Below are positions 52,409-62,040 of a DNA stretch of 64,000 nt, in pieces. Within the stretch, counting starts at the first letter, position 1, and each line of letters begins with the position of its first letter. The DNA is taken from positions 744,001 to 808,000 of the forward strand of contig NZ_VYSG01000001.1 in the NCBI RefSeq assembly GCF_010667615.1, in the 5' to 3' direction. The translations under genes were made by a program, and so were the position numbers. The notes under the pieces are model-generated. The model was not told the origin of the DNA and did no database searches. It saw only the letters and a list, made by a program, of their open reading frames with translations. The stretch comes from Bifidobacterium choloepi. GTDB taxonomy: Bacteria > Actinomycetota > Actinomycetes > Actinomycetales > Bifidobacteriaceae.

Positions 52409-53227
52409 TCACTCCTTCGTTTCCGTTGCAGCCGGAGCTTCAGCGGCGGCGGCTTCGGCCTTCGGGGCCTCGGTCGCGGCGTTCTGCTGACGCTGGGCAC
52501 CGCGGTTGCCACGACGCTGGCGGCGATCGCCGCGGCGGCCGTTGCGACCGTTGTTGCCCTGCTGGGCCTGCTGCTCTTCGAACTCACGCTCGGTCATGTC
52601 GCCCTTGTAGATCCAGACCTTGACGCCAATGCGACCGTAGGTCGTCTTGGCCTCGAAGAAGCCGTAATCGATGAGGGCGCGGAGGGTCTGCAGCGGAACG
52701 CGGCCCTCGCGGTAGAACTCGGAACGGCTCATTTCCGCACCGCCGAGGCGGCCGGAGAGCTTGATGCGGATACCCTTCGCACCGGCGCGCATGGCGTCCT
52801 GCTGGGCCTTGCGCATGGCGCGACGGAAGGTCACGCGGTTCGTCAGCTGCTCGGCGATGCCCTGGGCGACCAGCTGGGCGTCCAGCGCCGGGTTCTTCAC
52901 TTCGAAGATGTTGAGCTGGACCTGCTTGCCGGTGAGCTTCTCGAGCTTGGCGCGGACACGCTCGGCCTCGGCGCCGCGGCGGCCGATCACAATGCCCGGG
53001 CGGGCAGTGTGGATGTCGACCTTGACGCGGTCACGGGTGCGCTCGATGACGATGCGGGACACGCCCGCACGCTCGAGGTCCTTGTTCATGGCCTTGCGGA
53101 TGGCGTCGTCTTCGAGGACGAAGTCACGGTAGCGTTCGCCGACCTTGTTGGAGTCCGAGAACCACTTGGAACGGTGGCCTTCGGTGATGCCCAGGCGATA
53201 GCCAAAGGGATTAATCTTCTGACCCAT
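52409..53227 (-). CDS. rpsC: 30S ribosomal protein uS3
   Basis: Small-subunit head protein at the mRNA entry tunnel. 272 residues. [20 protein letters not shown] opens it and a KH domain has [19 protein letters not shown]. The C-terminal domain has [21 protein letters not shown] tail of about 55 residues (Arg/Asn/Gly-rich, then Ala/Glu-rich) exceeds the E. coli length. Confidence 0.98.
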   Translation of the reverse strand: MGQKINPFGYRLGITEGHRSKWFSDSNKVGERYRDFVLEDDAIRKAMNKDLERAGVSRIVIERTRDRVKVDIHTARPGIVIGRRGAEAERVRAKLEKLTGKQVQLNIFEVKNPALDAQLVAQGIAEQLTNRVTFRRAMRKAQQDAMRAGAKGIRIKLSGRLGGAEMSRSEFYREGRVPLQTLRALIDYGFFEAKTTYGRIGVKVWIYKGDMTEREFEEQQAQQGNNGRNGRRGDRRQRRGNRGAQRQQNAATEAPKAEAAAAEAPAATETKE

Positions 53228-53229
53228 CT

Positions 53230-53589
53230 TTAGCGGGCTCCTTCCTTGCTGGCGACGACGACCGTGATGTGAGCCGTGCGCTTGTTGATGCGAGCGGCGC
53301 GGCCCTGGGCGCGGGCGCGGAAACGCTTGAGCGTCACGCCTTCGTCCACGTAGGTCTCCTTGACGTACAGGTCGTTCTCGCGGAACGGCTCGCCGGCCTT
53401 CTCGGCCTTGACGCGCGCGTTGGCGATGGCGCTCTGGAGAACCTTGAGCACCGGGGTGCTGGCGTCCTGCGGAGCGAACTTCAGGATGGTGATGGCTTCG
53501 GTCGCCTGCTTGCCTCGGATGAGGTCGACCATGCGGCGAGCCTTGCGCGGCGTCACGCGGACGTGACGAGCAATTGCCTTAGCTTCCAT
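53230..53589 (-). CDS. rplV: 50S ribosomal protein uL22
   Basis: Lines the exit tunnel; its loop is a macrolide-resistance site in other species. 119 residues. [20 protein letters not shown] opens it, and the loop-side sequence [20 protein letters not shown] and HITVVV end are present with no visible insertion. Two bases from rpsC. Confidence 0.98.
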   Translation of the reverse strand: MEAKAIARHVRVTPRKARRMVDLIRGKQATEAITILKFAPQDASTPVLKVLQSAIANARVKAEKAGEPFRENDLYVKETYVDEGVTLKRFRARAQGRAARINKRTAHITVVVASKEGAR

Positions 53590-53609
53590 GTGTCTTTACT
53601 CTCCTACCT

Positions 53610-53888
53610 TTAGCGGCGCGACTTCTTGTCGTCCTTGACGTGACCCTTGAAGGTCTTCGTCGGGGCGAACTCACCGAGCTTGTGGCCGACCATCGACTCG
53701 GTCACGAAGACCGGGACGTGCTTGCGACCATCGTGAACAGCGAAGGTGTGTCCGATGAAATCAGGGGTGATCATCGAACGGCGCGACCACGTCTTGATGA
53801 CGTTGTGCGTGCCCTTCTCGTTCTGCTCGTCGACTTTCTTCTGCAGGTGGGCGTCGACGAAGGGGCCCTTCTTGATGCTACGAGTCAT
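53610..53888 (-). CDS. rpsS: 30S ribosomal protein uS19
   Basis: Head protein that pairs with uS13. 92 residues. [20 protein letters not shown] opens it, [20 protein letters not shown] and [20 protein letters not shown] follow. Between rplB and rplV in the S10 order. Confidence 0.98.
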   Translation of the reverse strand: MTRSIKKGPFVDAHLQKKVDEQNEKGTHNVIKTWSRRSMITPDFIGHTFAVHDGRKHVPVFVTESMVGHKLGEFAPTKTFKGHVKDDKKSRR

Positions 53889-53903
53889 CTATTCGACACT
53901 CCC

Positions 53904-54734
53904 TTACTTGCGGTTCTTGCCATTCGGACGACGACGAACAATCATCTTGTTCGAAGCCTTCTTCGGACGACGAGTACGAACCTCGCCCTTGCCCCACGGA
54001 GAGACCGGCGGCTTGCCACCGCGGGTACGACCGCCGTGCGGGTGATCGACAGGGTTCATGGACTCGCCGCGGGTGATCGGGCGCTTGCCCATCCAGCGGG
54101 CGCGGCCAGCCTTGCCGAGCTGGATGTTGGCGTGGTCGGAGTTGCCGACCTCGCCGATCGTGGCGCGGCACTCGGCGAGCACGTTGCGGATTTCGCCGGA
54201 CGGCATGCGCAGCTGGGCGTAGGCGCCATCCTTGGCGACGAGCTGGACGGCGGCACCGGCCGAGCGGGCGATCTTCGCGCCGCCGAGCGGGCGGAGCTCG
54301 ATCGCGTGGACGATCGTACCGGTCGGGATGTTCTTCAGCGGCAGGTTGTTGCCCGGCTTGATGTCGGCCTGCGCACCGGTCTCGATGCGGTCGCCCTGCT
54401 TGATGCCTTCCGGAGCGATGATGTAGCGCTTCTCGCCGTCGGCGTAGTGCAGGAGGGCGATGCGGGCGGAGCGGTTCGGATCGTACTCGATCTGAGCCAC
54501 GGTCGCGGGCACGCCGTCCTTGTCCCAGCGACGGAAGTCGATGAGACGGTACTGACGCTTGTGGCCGCCACCGCGGTGACGGGACGTCATGCGACCGTAC
54601 GAGTTGCGGCCGCCAGTCTTGCTGAGCTTGCGAACCAGCGACTTCTCAGGAGTCGAGCGCGTCAGATCGGAGAAATCCGAGACGGACGCGTTGCGACGGC
54701 CCGGAGTCGTCGGCTTATAAACGCGGATAGCCAT
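53904..54734 (-). CDS. rplB: 50S ribosomal protein uL2
   Basis: Large-subunit protein essential for subunit association and peptidyl transferase assembly. 276 residues. [20 protein letters not shown] opens it. The [20 protein letters not shown] motif lies near 50, and [20 protein letters not shown] near 225 carries the conserved histidine region. Fifteen bases from rpsS. Confidence 0.98.
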   Translation of the reverse strand: MAIRVYKPTTPGRRNASVSDFSDLTRSTPEKSLVRKLSKTGGRNSYGRMTSRHRGGGHKRQYRLIDFRRWDKDGVPATVAQIEYDPNRSARIALLHYADGEKRYIIAPEGIKQGDRIETGAQADIKPGNNLPLKNIPTGTIVHAIELRPLGGAKIARSAGAAVQLVAKDGAYAQLRMPSGEIRNVLAECRATIGEVGNSDHANIQLGKAGRARWMGKRPITRGESMNPVDHPHGGRTRGGKPPVSPWGKGEVRTRRPKKASNKMIVRRRPNGKNRK

Positions 54735-54770
54735 AATCTAGTTCTTCCTTTAACTTTTCTCGGCTAACCT

Positions 54771-55067
54771 TCAGTTACCGAAGATGTCGATCGACTGACC
54801 CTCTGCCACGGTCACGATGGCGCGCTTTTCGTTGACGCGCTGGCCGTAACCGGTGCGGGTGCGCTGGCGCTTGCCGGCGCGGTTGAGGGTGTTGACGTTC
54901 GTCACCTTGACCTTGAAGATCTCCTCAATAGCCTGCTTGATCTGGACCTTGTTGGCGGTCGGAGCCACCACGAAGGTGTACTGGCCCATGTCGGACAGGG
55001 CGTAGCTCTTCTCGGAAACAACCGGCTTGAGGATGATGTCGTGTGCGGGCTTGTGGATTGCGACCAT
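54771..55067 (-). CDS. rplW: 50S ribosomal protein uL23
   Basis: Exit-tunnel rim protein that docks trigger factor and SRP. 98 residues. [20 protein letters not shown] opens it, [20 protein letters not shown] lies near 30, and [20 protein letters not shown] forms the loop. Five bases from rplD. Confidence 0.98.
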   Translation of the reverse strand: MVAIHKPAHDIILKPVVSEKSYALSDMGQYTFVVAPTANKVQIKQAIEEIFKVKVTNVNTLNRAGKRQRTRTGYGQRVNEKRAIVTVAEGQSIDIFGN

Positions 55068-55072
55068 TGAAA

Positions 55073-55735
55073 TCAGGCCTCCTTAACTGCCGGCTCGACC
55101 TTGGCTTCCAGGAAGGCTTCGTAGCCCTCCTTGGAGAACACCACGTACTGGGCGGTCACCACGTCGTAGGTGTTGAGCTGGTCAGCGAAAATCGGATGAA
55201 CGGTCGGGATGTTGCGCACCGACAGCCATTCGTCGATGTTGTCGCGGGACAGCACGACGGTGGTGAACTTGTCGCCGGTGATCGGGGACAGCGCGGCAAT
55301 CGCGGCCTTCGTCGACGGCTTGTCGACCTTGAAGTCGACGACGGCAACGCGGCCGTTGTTGGCGCGGTCGGACAGGACGTAGCGCAGGGCCGCGGCCTTC
55401 ATCTTCTTCGGGGTGCGCTGCGAGTAGTCGCGCGGGGTCGGACCGAAGACGACGCCGCCGTGGTACCACTGCGGAGCGCGGATGGAGCCCTGGCGGGCAC
55501 GGCCGGTGCCCTTCTGCTTCCACGGCTTGCGGCCGCCGCCGGAGACCTTGGCGCGGTTCTTGACCGCGTGGGTGCCCTGGCGAGCAGCGGCGAGCTGCGC
55601 GATGACGACCTGGTGGATCAGCGGGACGTGAGCCTGGACCTCTTCGGCGGAGAAGCCGAAGACCTCGGCCGGAGCCTCGACGGTGCCGGCGGCCTGTCCC
55701 TGGTTATCGGTGACGTTCAGAGTAACGTTTGCCAT
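55073..55735 (-). CDS. rplD: 50S ribosomal protein uL4
   Basis: Tunnel protein; in E. coli it is the S10-operon autoregulator. 220 residues. An N-terminal strand region precedes the long basic loop with [40 protein letters not shown] follows. The standard position after rplC is kept. The long leader upstream of rpsJ could be its target, by analogy only. Confidence 0.98.
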   Translation of the reverse strand: MANVTLNVTDNQGQAAGTVEAPAEVFGFSAEEVQAHVPLIHQVVIAQLAAARQGTHAVKNRAKVSGGGRKPWKQKGTGRARQGSIRAPQWYHGGVVFGPTPRDYSQRTPKKMKAAALRYVLSDRANNGRVAVVDFKVDKPSTKAAIAALSPITGDKFTTVVLSRDNIDEWLSVRNIPTVHPIFADQLNTYDVVTAQYVVFSKEGYEAFLEAKVEPAVKEA

Positions 55736-55740
55736 TTAAA

Positions 55741-56391
55741 TCAGGCTCCCTTCACTGCCGAACGGACGAGAACGATGCCGTTCTTCGGGCCCGGGACAGC
55801 GCCCTTGACCGCGATGATGCCGTTCTCAACGTCCGAAGACACGATGGTCAGGTTCAGCACGGTGTTGGTGTCGTGACCCATGCGGCCAGCCATGCGCTTG
55901 CCCTTGAGGATGCGGGACGGCGTGGCGCATGCGCCAACCGAACCCGGACGACGTTCGTTCTTGTGCGAACCGTGCGTACGGCGATAGGACTTGAAGCCCC
56001 AGCGCTTGATGGTGCCGGCGAAGCCCTTGCCCTTGGTGGTGCCGGTCACGTCGACCTGGGCGCCTTCCGGGAAGAGTTCCGCGGTCAGTTCCTGACCCGG
56101 CTGGTAGTTCTCGACGTCGTCCGTGCGGACCTCGGCGAGGTGACGGCGCGGCGTGACGCCGGCCTTGGCGAAGTGACCGGCCATCGGCTTGGTGATCTTC
56201 GTCGGGTCGACCTGGCCATAGCCGAGCTGGACGGCCTTGTAGCCATCGGATTCCTCGGTCTTGACGGCGGTGACGACGTTGGTGGAAACGTCGATCAGCG
56301 TGACGGGAACGAAGAAGCCGTTCTCGTCCCACACCTGCGACATGCCGAGCTTCTTGCCCAGCAGCGCGTTGCGATTAGCTTTCTGAGACAT
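55741..56391 (-). CDS. rplC: 50S ribosomal protein uL3
   Basis: Assembly-initiating protein near the peptidyl transferase centre. 216 residues from the ATG at 56391. NRNALLGKKLGMSQVWDENG opens it. GTTKGKGFAGTIKRWGFKSY lies near 125, and PGSVGACATPSRILKGKRMA near 155 contains the loop altered in pleuromutilin-resistant strains of other species; no change is obvious. Confidence 0.98.
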   Translation of the reverse strand: MSQKANRNALLGKKLGMSQVWDENGFFVPVTLIDVSTNVVTAVKTEESDGYKAVQLGYGQVDPTKITKPMAGHFAKAGVTPRRHLAEVRTDDVENYQPGQELTAELFPEGAQVDVTGTTKGKGFAGTIKRWGFKSYRRTHGSHKNERRPGSVGACATPSRILKGKRMAGRMGHDTNTVLNLTIVSSDVENGIIAVKGAVPGPKNGIVLVRSAVKGA

Positions 56392-56407
56392 GCGGTTCCC
56401 TCCTCCC

Positions 56408-56716
56408 TTACAGCTTGATCTCGATGTTGACATCTGCGGGCAGATCAATGTGCATCAGGGAGTCCACGGCCTTCGGGGTCGGGTCCACAATGTCAATGAG
56501 GCGCTTGTGCGTGCGCATCTCGAAATGCTCGCGAGAATCCTTGTACTTGTGAGGAGAACGGATCACGCAGTAAACGTTCTTCTCGGTCGGGAGCGGAACC
56601 GGGCCAACCACAGTTGCACCCGCGTTCGTCACCGTTTCGACGATCTTCTTCGCCGATTGGTCGATGACCTCATGGTCATAGGACTTAAGCCTGATGCGGA
56701 TTTTCTGTCCCGCCAT
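56408..56716 (-). CDS. rpsJ: 30S ribosomal protein uS10
   Basis: Head protein and NusG/NusE partner in antitermination. 102 residues. [20 protein letters not shown] opens it, and [20 protein letters not shown] and [20 protein letters not shown] are conserved. First gene of the leftward S10 cluster. About 400 bp separate it from the upstream gene. That stretch holds a small GC hairpin at 56842-56858 (AGCCG...CGGCT), an AT-rich part likely to carry the promoter, and the hairpin at 57.04 kb, but no gene. Confidence 0.98.
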   Translation of the reverse strand: MAGQKIRIRLKSYDHEVIDQSAKKIVETVTNAGATVVGPVPLPTEKNVYCVIRSPHKYKDSREHFEMRTHKRLIDIVDPTPKAVDSLMHIDLPADVNIEIKL

Positions 56717-57036
56717 TGCCTTCCGCCCTTTCTAGCGATTCGTGTTCTACTTGACTAACCTGCTCAAGGGCACCGGCGAACAAGCCACTACAGGGCGTAC
56801 ACCGCCCCGGGGCCATCCACATCAGTGCGTAACCATGCAAAAAGCCGCTGACGCGGCTCCTTGTGTTACGCTCGCTTTTTTGATTCCAATTTGCGAGCCT
56901 TAAACAGGCAACTGTCTTATTTAAGCATCACCCCGAGATTCTATTCACTCCGGGCGTGTCGTTCTCGAAGCCCCCGTCGCCTCCTCGTTTTCGGCCCTCC
57001 AGTCGTGACGAATCATCATGATTCCGTCAGAAACGA

Positions 57037-57076
57037 CAGTTGGTCACGATTCTCGCGGAAGAATCGTGACCAACTG
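57037..57076. terminator. hairpin with ACGATTC arms between the YwiC-like gene and the S10 leader
   Basis: CAGTTGGTCACGATTCT pairs perfectly over 17 bp with its complement around CGCGGA. It lies 38 bp after the stop of the leftward YwiC-like gene and so probably ends that transcript before the S10 promoter. Confidence 0.75.
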
Positions 57077-57113
57077 ACAATGCCTCGCCGGCAACGACGA
57101 ATCGTCACGCAGC

Positions 57114-58196
57114 TCAATAGAGACTGCAGACGATCATGAAGAAGCCGACGACGGCGGTCACCGCCTCGGCGATGCCGGCGGCCTTCGGCGGCCAGCGGCG
57201 GGCAAGGGATATCGGCGGCAGGATCGTCGCCTTCAGGGCGAGCAGGCAGCCGAGAATGCCGAGCGTCAGGTTCGTCTCGAAGCCGGCGAACGCGACGAGT
57301 ATGCACCATGTGATCGACGCGGCGTAGTAGGCGCGGCTGCCGCGGTTGCGGATCATCGTCTTGACGAACAGCACCGACGCGAACTGCAACGCCACGAAGG
57401 CCAGCGCGCACGTCACCGCCGTCTGCTCGAGCGAGTACGGCGGCCACCACGTGTGCAGGCCCGGCCGCCGGTCGAGCGCCGGTTGGAAGATCTCGAGAAT
57501 GCCGGCGGAATACGAATAGATGACCGGCACCATCGAGCACGACGCGAGCACGGCGGCGGCGTTCGCCCACAGGCTGCGTTCGCGGCGCAGGTACGCGCCG
57601 AGCATGCTGACGGCGACGAGCAGCACAAACCACGGCGCCCAGCGCAGGATGCCCGGATGCAGCACGACGAACGGCAGCCCCGCCAGCGCGAGCACGATGA
57701 CGTAGCTCAGCATCGGCGCGAGGTAGGTCGGGCGGAAATGCGACTTGAACCAGCGCGCGGCGGTGAACTGCACGCAGTAGCACAGCGCCCACAGGCAGAA
57801 CAGCCAGAACGCGTTCCAGCCGACCCTCCCGAGCACGACTCCCGCCAGCGCCGGCGACATCGCCATCACCCAGCCGCCCGGCTGGTTCGACCGCCACAGC
57901 CGCCAGTTCACCGGATGACGACGGCCGCCGGCGCGTCTGTCATGCGTGCGGTCAACCGGCACCGGTGCCGCCGGTGCGGCCGATACCGCTGGCGCGGCCT
58001 GTTTTTCGCGCGCGCGGCCGGCTACCGCCGACTGCTTCCGGCTTGCCGCCGTCGCGTCCAGCTGCCGCGACGCGACGGCCATCTGCTCGTCGTGGCGCCG
58101 GCGCTCGTCGGCGCGGCGCTGCGCGCGGATCGTCGCCGCCTGCGACGCCACCCTCTTCCTGCGGCGGTTTCTCTTCGCCGACTTGCTACTTCCCAT
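57114..58196 (-). CDS. YwiC-like multipass membrane protein
   Basis: 360 residues from the ATG at 58196. The first ~110 residues are very basic, with an Arg/Lys-rich start (MGSSKSAKRNRRRKRV) and an Ala/Arg/Gln helix. Residues about 112-355 have eight to nine membrane helices with NQPGGWVMAMSPALAG as the first loop, which resembles the conserved N-Q-H-G-x-W-A-M motif of the YwiC-like family. Biochemical function is unknown for that family. The basic N-terminal extension is unusual and could bind nucleic acid or phospholipid. Adjacent genes give no further hint. Confidence 0.78.
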   Translation of the reverse strand: MGSSKSAKRNRRRKRVASQAATIRAQRRADERRRHDEQMAVASRQLDATAASRKQSAVAGRAREKQAAPAVSAAPAAPVPVDRTHDRRAGGRRHPVNWRLWRSNQPGGWVMAMSPALAGVVLGRVGWNAFWLFCLWALCYCVQFTAARWFKSHFRPTYLAPMLSYVIVLALAGLPFVVLHPGILRWAPWFVLLVAVSMLGAYLRRERSLWANAAAVLASCSMVPVIYSYSAGILEIFQPALDRRPGLHTWWPPYSLEQTAVTCALAFVALQFASVLFVKTMIRNRGSRAYYAASITWCILVAFAGFETNLTLGILGCLLALKATILPPISLARRWPPKAAGIAEAVTAVVGFFMIVCSLY

Positions 58197-58475
58197 GCGC
58201 CCCAGCGTAGGAAAGCGCCGGGAAAATTTCCAGCCTCGCCGCCGAATCCCTCCCACTCGCCCACTTCTTCGGCACGATTCCTCCGTCTTGGCGGGGATGC
58301 CGGTCTCGGGCGCTTTCCCCGGCCAGCAACCATTCCTCTTTGCTTTCGTGACGCGAACAGGCAAAGACAGCACCTATATATAAAGGTGCCATGCGGAATA
58401 CCGCACGATCATCCTCACAAGAGCCCCTTTCCGGCAAGCCAATCCAGGACCCAGCCAGGTCACGCAAAGCCAGGC

Positions 58476-58539
58476 TGCCACTTTTTGGTATCAAAAAGTG
58501 TATTCGCGTGCCACTTTTTGATACCAAAAAGTGGCACGC
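58476..58539. repeat. paired inverted hairpins with CACTTTTTG arms
   Basis: The 25-bp segment 58476-58500 is the exact reverse complement of 58512-58536. Each segment is itself a hairpin (CACTTTTTG with CAAAAAGTG). The right one extends outward to GCGTGCCACTTTTTG paired over 15 bp. Several alternative folds are therefore possible. Confidence 0.8.
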
Positions 58540-58671
58540 ACGGGAGGCGGGACCATGAAAACGCAGGATTGACGCCAGGCTCGAGCAATGGGCCGACGAG
58601 GATGTTGCCCGGCGTGGGGCAATCGCCGGTTTCATCGAGAACGTGTCAACCAACTCACGCACAAGGGGGCC

Positions 58672-58970
58672 TGAGCGTGAGGCTCCTGTCATTTTTACGG
58701 TCGAACTGGCGGGAGCCTCACGCCAAACGTGAGACCCCTGCCACTTTCACGGCCAAACTGGCGAAAGCCCCACGCCAACCAGCCGCAGGCGTGGGGTTCT
58801 CGCCACCTTCGCGGCCACACTGGCAGCGGCCTCACGCCAGCAGCCCGCAAGCATGAGGCTGTCACCACTTTCACGGCCACACTGGCAGGAGCCCCACGCT
58901 TGCAGGCAATAAGCGTGAGGTTCCCGCCAATTCCGCGACCGTATTGGCAGCTGCCTCACGATAGCGGAAC
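58672..58970. repeat. five-unit hairpin array C, 52/62-bp spacing, upstream of the YwiC-like gene and after adhE
   Basis: Left arms (CGTGAGG type) start at 58676, 58728, 58790, 58852 and 58914: spacings 52, 62, 62, 62. The central ACTGGC/ATTGGC sequence starts at 58705, 58757, 58819, 58881 and 58943 with the same spacings. Right arms (CCTCACG/CCCCACG) pair with the left arms, some through G-T. The rest of the 58197-59165 gap has the paired hairpins at 58.5 kb, the adhE terminator and a 17-bp repeat. Confidence 0.8.
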
Positions 58971-58990
58971 AGGAGAAGCCCCCAGACGAC

Positions 58991-59048
58991 GATGAGGGCG
59001 GGTTCCGATCGGCATATGTTGCATATGTTGGTCGGAACCCGCCCTCAT
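58991..59048. terminator. long hairpin downstream of adhE
   Basis: GATGAGGGCGGGTTCCGA pairs with its complement, and an inner pair GCATATG/CATATG continues the stem. It lies about 120 bp after the adhE stop. No T run is seen. Confidence 0.6.
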
Positions 59049-59069
59049 CATCGCGAAAGGACGGCCGGT

Positions 59070-59153
59070 CGGTCAGACTGTCAAGCCGGTCAGGCCGGCA
59101 AGCCGGTCAGGCCGGCAAACCGGTAAGACTGGCACGCCGGTCAGCCGGCACGC
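59070..59153. repeat. 17-bp tandem repeat just after adhE
   Basis: Five consecutive units of CGGTCAGGCCGGCAAGC type (59070, 59087, 59104, 59121, 59138). Two adjacent units are nearly identical and the others are degenerate. Ends 13 bp before the adhE stop codon. Confidence 0.8.
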
Positions 59154-59165
59154 CGCGCGGCGCAA

Positions 59166-61934
59166 TCAGAGGCGCTCGGAGGCTTCCTCGACGGCGGCGA
59201 CGCCCTGGCGCTCGACGCGCAGCTTGTGGCCCTCCTCCTGGGAGACGCCGTAGTAGGCGGCGATCGCGATGTCCTTCATGTCCTCGATCTGCGGGATGCG
59301 CGGGTTCGCCGGGGAGCACTGGTCCTCGTAGGCGCGCATGCCGATCTGGTCGAGGATGCTCCAGAAGTAGTCCTCGTCGACGCCGCATTCCTGGAAGGAC
59401 TTGTTCATGCCCAGCTTGTTGTCGCGGTAGTCGGCCACGGCGTCGGCCAGGTTGTTGACGGTCTCCTCGACGGTCTTGCCCTGCTTGACGCCGAGGATCT
59501 TGGCGATCTCGGCGTAGCGCTCCGGCGCGATGTACTTCGAGTACTTCGGCCAGCTCGTCGGCTCTTCCGGCACCTGGCCGTTGTAGCGGATGACGTACGG
59601 CAGCAGGATCGAGTTCGTGCGGCCGTGGGCGATGTGGCACAGCGCGCCGATCGTGTGGGCCATCGAGTGGCACATGCCGAGGAAGGCGGAGCCGAAGGCC
59701 ATGCCGGACATCGTGGCGGCATTGTGCATCTTTTCCTGGGCCTTCTTCTTCGATTCGCCCGGCTCGGCGTTGACCGACTCGGCGAGGTTGTCCCAGATCA
59801 GCTTCGCGGCGTGGAACGCCATGCCGTCGGTGAAGTCGTTGGCATAGACGGAGACCAGGGCCTCGAACGAGTGGGTCAGCGCGTCGAAGCCGGCGTCGGA
59901 CGCGAGGCGGCGCGGCTGCGTGCGGGCCAGGACCGGGTCGACGATCGCGACGGACGGCGTCAGCGCGTAGTCGGTGATCGGGTACTTGTAGCCGGTCTTG
60001 TGGTCGGTGATGACGGCGTACGGCGTCACTTCCGAACCGGTGCCCGACGAGGTCGGGATGCACACGAGCTTGGCCTTCTGGCCCAGCGGCGGGATCTTGA
60101 ACGCGCGCTTGCGGATATCGAAGAACTTCTCGCGCACGTCGGAGAACGAGATTTCCGGGTGCTCGTAGAGCAGCCACATGATCTTCGCGGCGTCCATCGG
60201 CGAGCCGCCGCCGACGGCGATAATCGTGTCCGGCTGGAATTCCTCGCGCATCATCTCGGCGCCGCGCTCGACGGTCTCGACGCTCGGCTCCGGCTCGACG
60301 TAGTCGACAATGCGGAACGTGACGCGGTTGGAACGGGCGCGCAGCTGGTCGATGATCTTGTCGACGATGCCGAGCTGCTCCATGACCTTGTCGCAGACGA
60401 TGACGGCACGCTCGATGCCGTACATGTCGCGCAGGTACTTGATCGCGTTCGGCTCGAAGTACGTCTTGGCCGGGATCTTGAACCACTGCATGTTGTTGTT
60501 CCTCCGAGCGATGCGCTTGATGTTGAGCAGGTTGATGGCCTGGACGTTGCCGGAGACCGAGTTGCCGCCGTAGGAGCCGCAGCCCAGCGTCAGCGACGGG
60601 GCGATCGAGTTGTAGATGTCGCCGATGCCGCCAAGCGAGCTCGGGGAGTTCCAGATGATGCGGCAGGCGTGCATGCGCAGGCCGTACTCGCGCACGAGGT
60701 CCTCGTTGTTCGAGTGGATGGCGGCGGTGTGGCCGGCGCCGTGCTTGAGCATTTCCTCGCACATCTCGAAGCCCTGCTCCTTGTCGGAGAACTTCAGGAC
60801 GGCCTGGACCGGGGACAGCTTCTCCATCGTCAGCGGTTCCATCTCGCCGACCTCGGCGCACTCGGCGGCGAGGATGGTCGCGTCCTCCGGGATTTCGAAG
60901 CCGGCGGCGTGCGCGATGAACTGCGGGGACTTGCCCGGGACGACCGAGTTGAGCTTCGGCGTCTCGCCCGAGTAGGCGGTGCAGCCGAACATGTACTGCT
61001 CGAGCAGCGCCTTCTCCTCCGGGTTGACGAAGTAGGCCTTGCGACGCTTGAGTTCCTTGACCAGCGGGTCGTAGATGTCCTTGTCGGCGATGATGGCCTG
61101 CTCGGTGGCGCAGATCATGCCGTAGTCGAAGTGCTTCGACAGGATGAGGTCGTTGGCCACGCGCTGGACATCGACATTGGTGTCGATGTAGGCCGGGGCG
61201 TTGCCGGCGCCGACGCCGAGGGCCGGCTTGCCGGACGAGTAGGCGGCGGAGACCATGCCCGGGCCGCCGGTGGCGAGGATCGTCGCGACGCCGGGGTGCT
61301 TCATCAGCGCGCCGGTCGCCTCGATCGACGGGTGCTCGATCCACTGGATGCAGTTCTCCGGGGCGCCGGCCTCGATCGCGGCGTCGCGCACGATCCGCGC
61401 GGCGGCGACGGACGACTTCTGGGCGCCCGGGTGGAAGCCGAAGACGATCGGACAGCGGGTCTTCAGCGCGATCAGCGACTTGAAGATGGCCGTCGACGTC
61501 GGGTTGGTGACCGGGGTCACGCCGGCGACGACGCCGACCGGCTCGGCGACTTCGTCGATGCCGAGGACATCGTCGGAGTTGATGATGCCGACGGTCTTCT
61601 TGCCGGCCATGTAGTTCGTGACATGCTCGCAGGCGAAGATGTTCTTCGTCGCCTTGTCCTCGACCAGGCCGCGGCCCGTTTCCTCGACGGCCATCTTGGC
61701 CAGCACGAGGTGCTTGTTCAGGGCGGCGATGGAAGCCTTGGCCACGATGCGGTCGACGGTCTCCTGGTCGAGCTTCTCGAACTCGTCGAGCGCCTTGAGG
61801 GCACGGCCGACGAGCTCGTCGACCTCGGCCTGTGCGGCCGCCTGCTTCTCCTCGGCGGTCGGCTTGACGGCGGCGGCGGTTTCGGCAGCCTTCTGCTGCT
61901 CCTCGACGCGCTCGTCCTTCTTTGCTTCTGCCAT
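59166..61934 (-). CDS. adhE: bifunctional acetaldehyde-CoA/alcohol dehydrogenase
   Basis: Reduces acetyl-CoA to ethanol through acetaldehyde, recycling NADH in fermentation; forms spirosome filaments in other bacteria. 922 residues from an ATG after GAGGAGGATTA. A Lys/Glu/Ala-rich extension of about 35 residues precedes the aldehyde dehydrogenase half. That half has catalytic cysteine near 278 in GMICATEQAII and GGPGMVSAAYSSGKPALGVG. The iron-dependent alcohol dehydrogenase half begins near 500 and has GGGSPMDAAK. Its metal ligands lie around GMCHSMAHTIGALCHIAHGR. The upstream region has a Rex-like half-site. Confidence 0.97.
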   Translation of the reverse strand: MAEAKKDERVEEQQKAAETAAAVKPTAEEKQAAAQAEVDELVGRALKALDEFEKLDQETVDRIVAKASIAALNKHLVLAKMAVEETGRGLVEDKATKNIFACEHVTNYMAGKKTVGIINSDDVLGIDEVAEPVGVVAGVTPVTNPTSTAIFKSLIALKTRCPIVFGFHPGAQKSSVAAARIVRDAAIEAGAPENCIQWIEHPSIEATGALMKHPGVATILATGGPGMVSAAYSSGKPALGVGAGNAPAYIDTNVDVQRVANDLILSKHFDYGMICATEQAIIADKDIYDPLVKELKRRKAYFVNPEEKALLEQYMFGCTAYSGETPKLNSVVPGKSPQFIAHAAGFEIPEDATILAAECAEVGEMEPLTMEKLSPVQAVLKFSDKEQGFEMCEEMLKHGAGHTAAIHSNNEDLVREYGLRMHACRIIWNSPSSLGGIGDIYNSIAPSLTLGCGSYGGNSVSGNVQAINLLNIKRIARRNNNMQWFKIPAKTYFEPNAIKYLRDMYGIERAVIVCDKVMEQLGIVDKIIDQLRARSNRVTFRIVDYVEPEPSVETVERGAEMMREEFQPDTIIAVGGGSPMDAAKIMWLLYEHPEISFSDVREKFFDIRKRAFKIPPLGQKAKLVCIPTSSGTGSEVTPYAVITDHKTGYKYPITDYALTPSVAIVDPVLARTQPRRLASDAGFDALTHSFEALVSVYANDFTDGMAFHAAKLIWDNLAESVNAEPGESKKKAQEKMHNAATMSGMAFGSAFLGMCHSMAHTIGALCHIAHGRTNSILLPYVIRYNGQVPEEPTSWPKYSKYIAPERYAEIAKILGVKQGKTVEETVNNLADAVADYRDNKLGMNKSFQECGVDEDYFWSILDQIGMRAYEDQCSPANPRIPQIEDMKDIAIAAYYGVSQEEGHKLRVERQGVAAVEEASERL

Positions 61935-62040
61935 TAATCCTCCTCGATAACCCGGCCACGCTCGCCGGACATCAATCGTCTGCCGCCTGACATGAGCGGC
62001 CGGTTGGTGGTTGTCAACCCGCGAGACCCTACAGCGCCGT

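Noticed and set aside
56717-57036. S10 leader regulated by uL4 as in E. coli
   Set aside because: The spacer is long enough, but I could not identify the E. coli-like hairpin pair, so it is not called as a feature.
887-57900. Many long antisense open frames opposite genes such as infB, adhE, pgm and nusA
   Set aside because: High GC leaves few stop codons. The translations are Arg/Ala/Asp low complexity with no motifs and no ribosome-binding sites.
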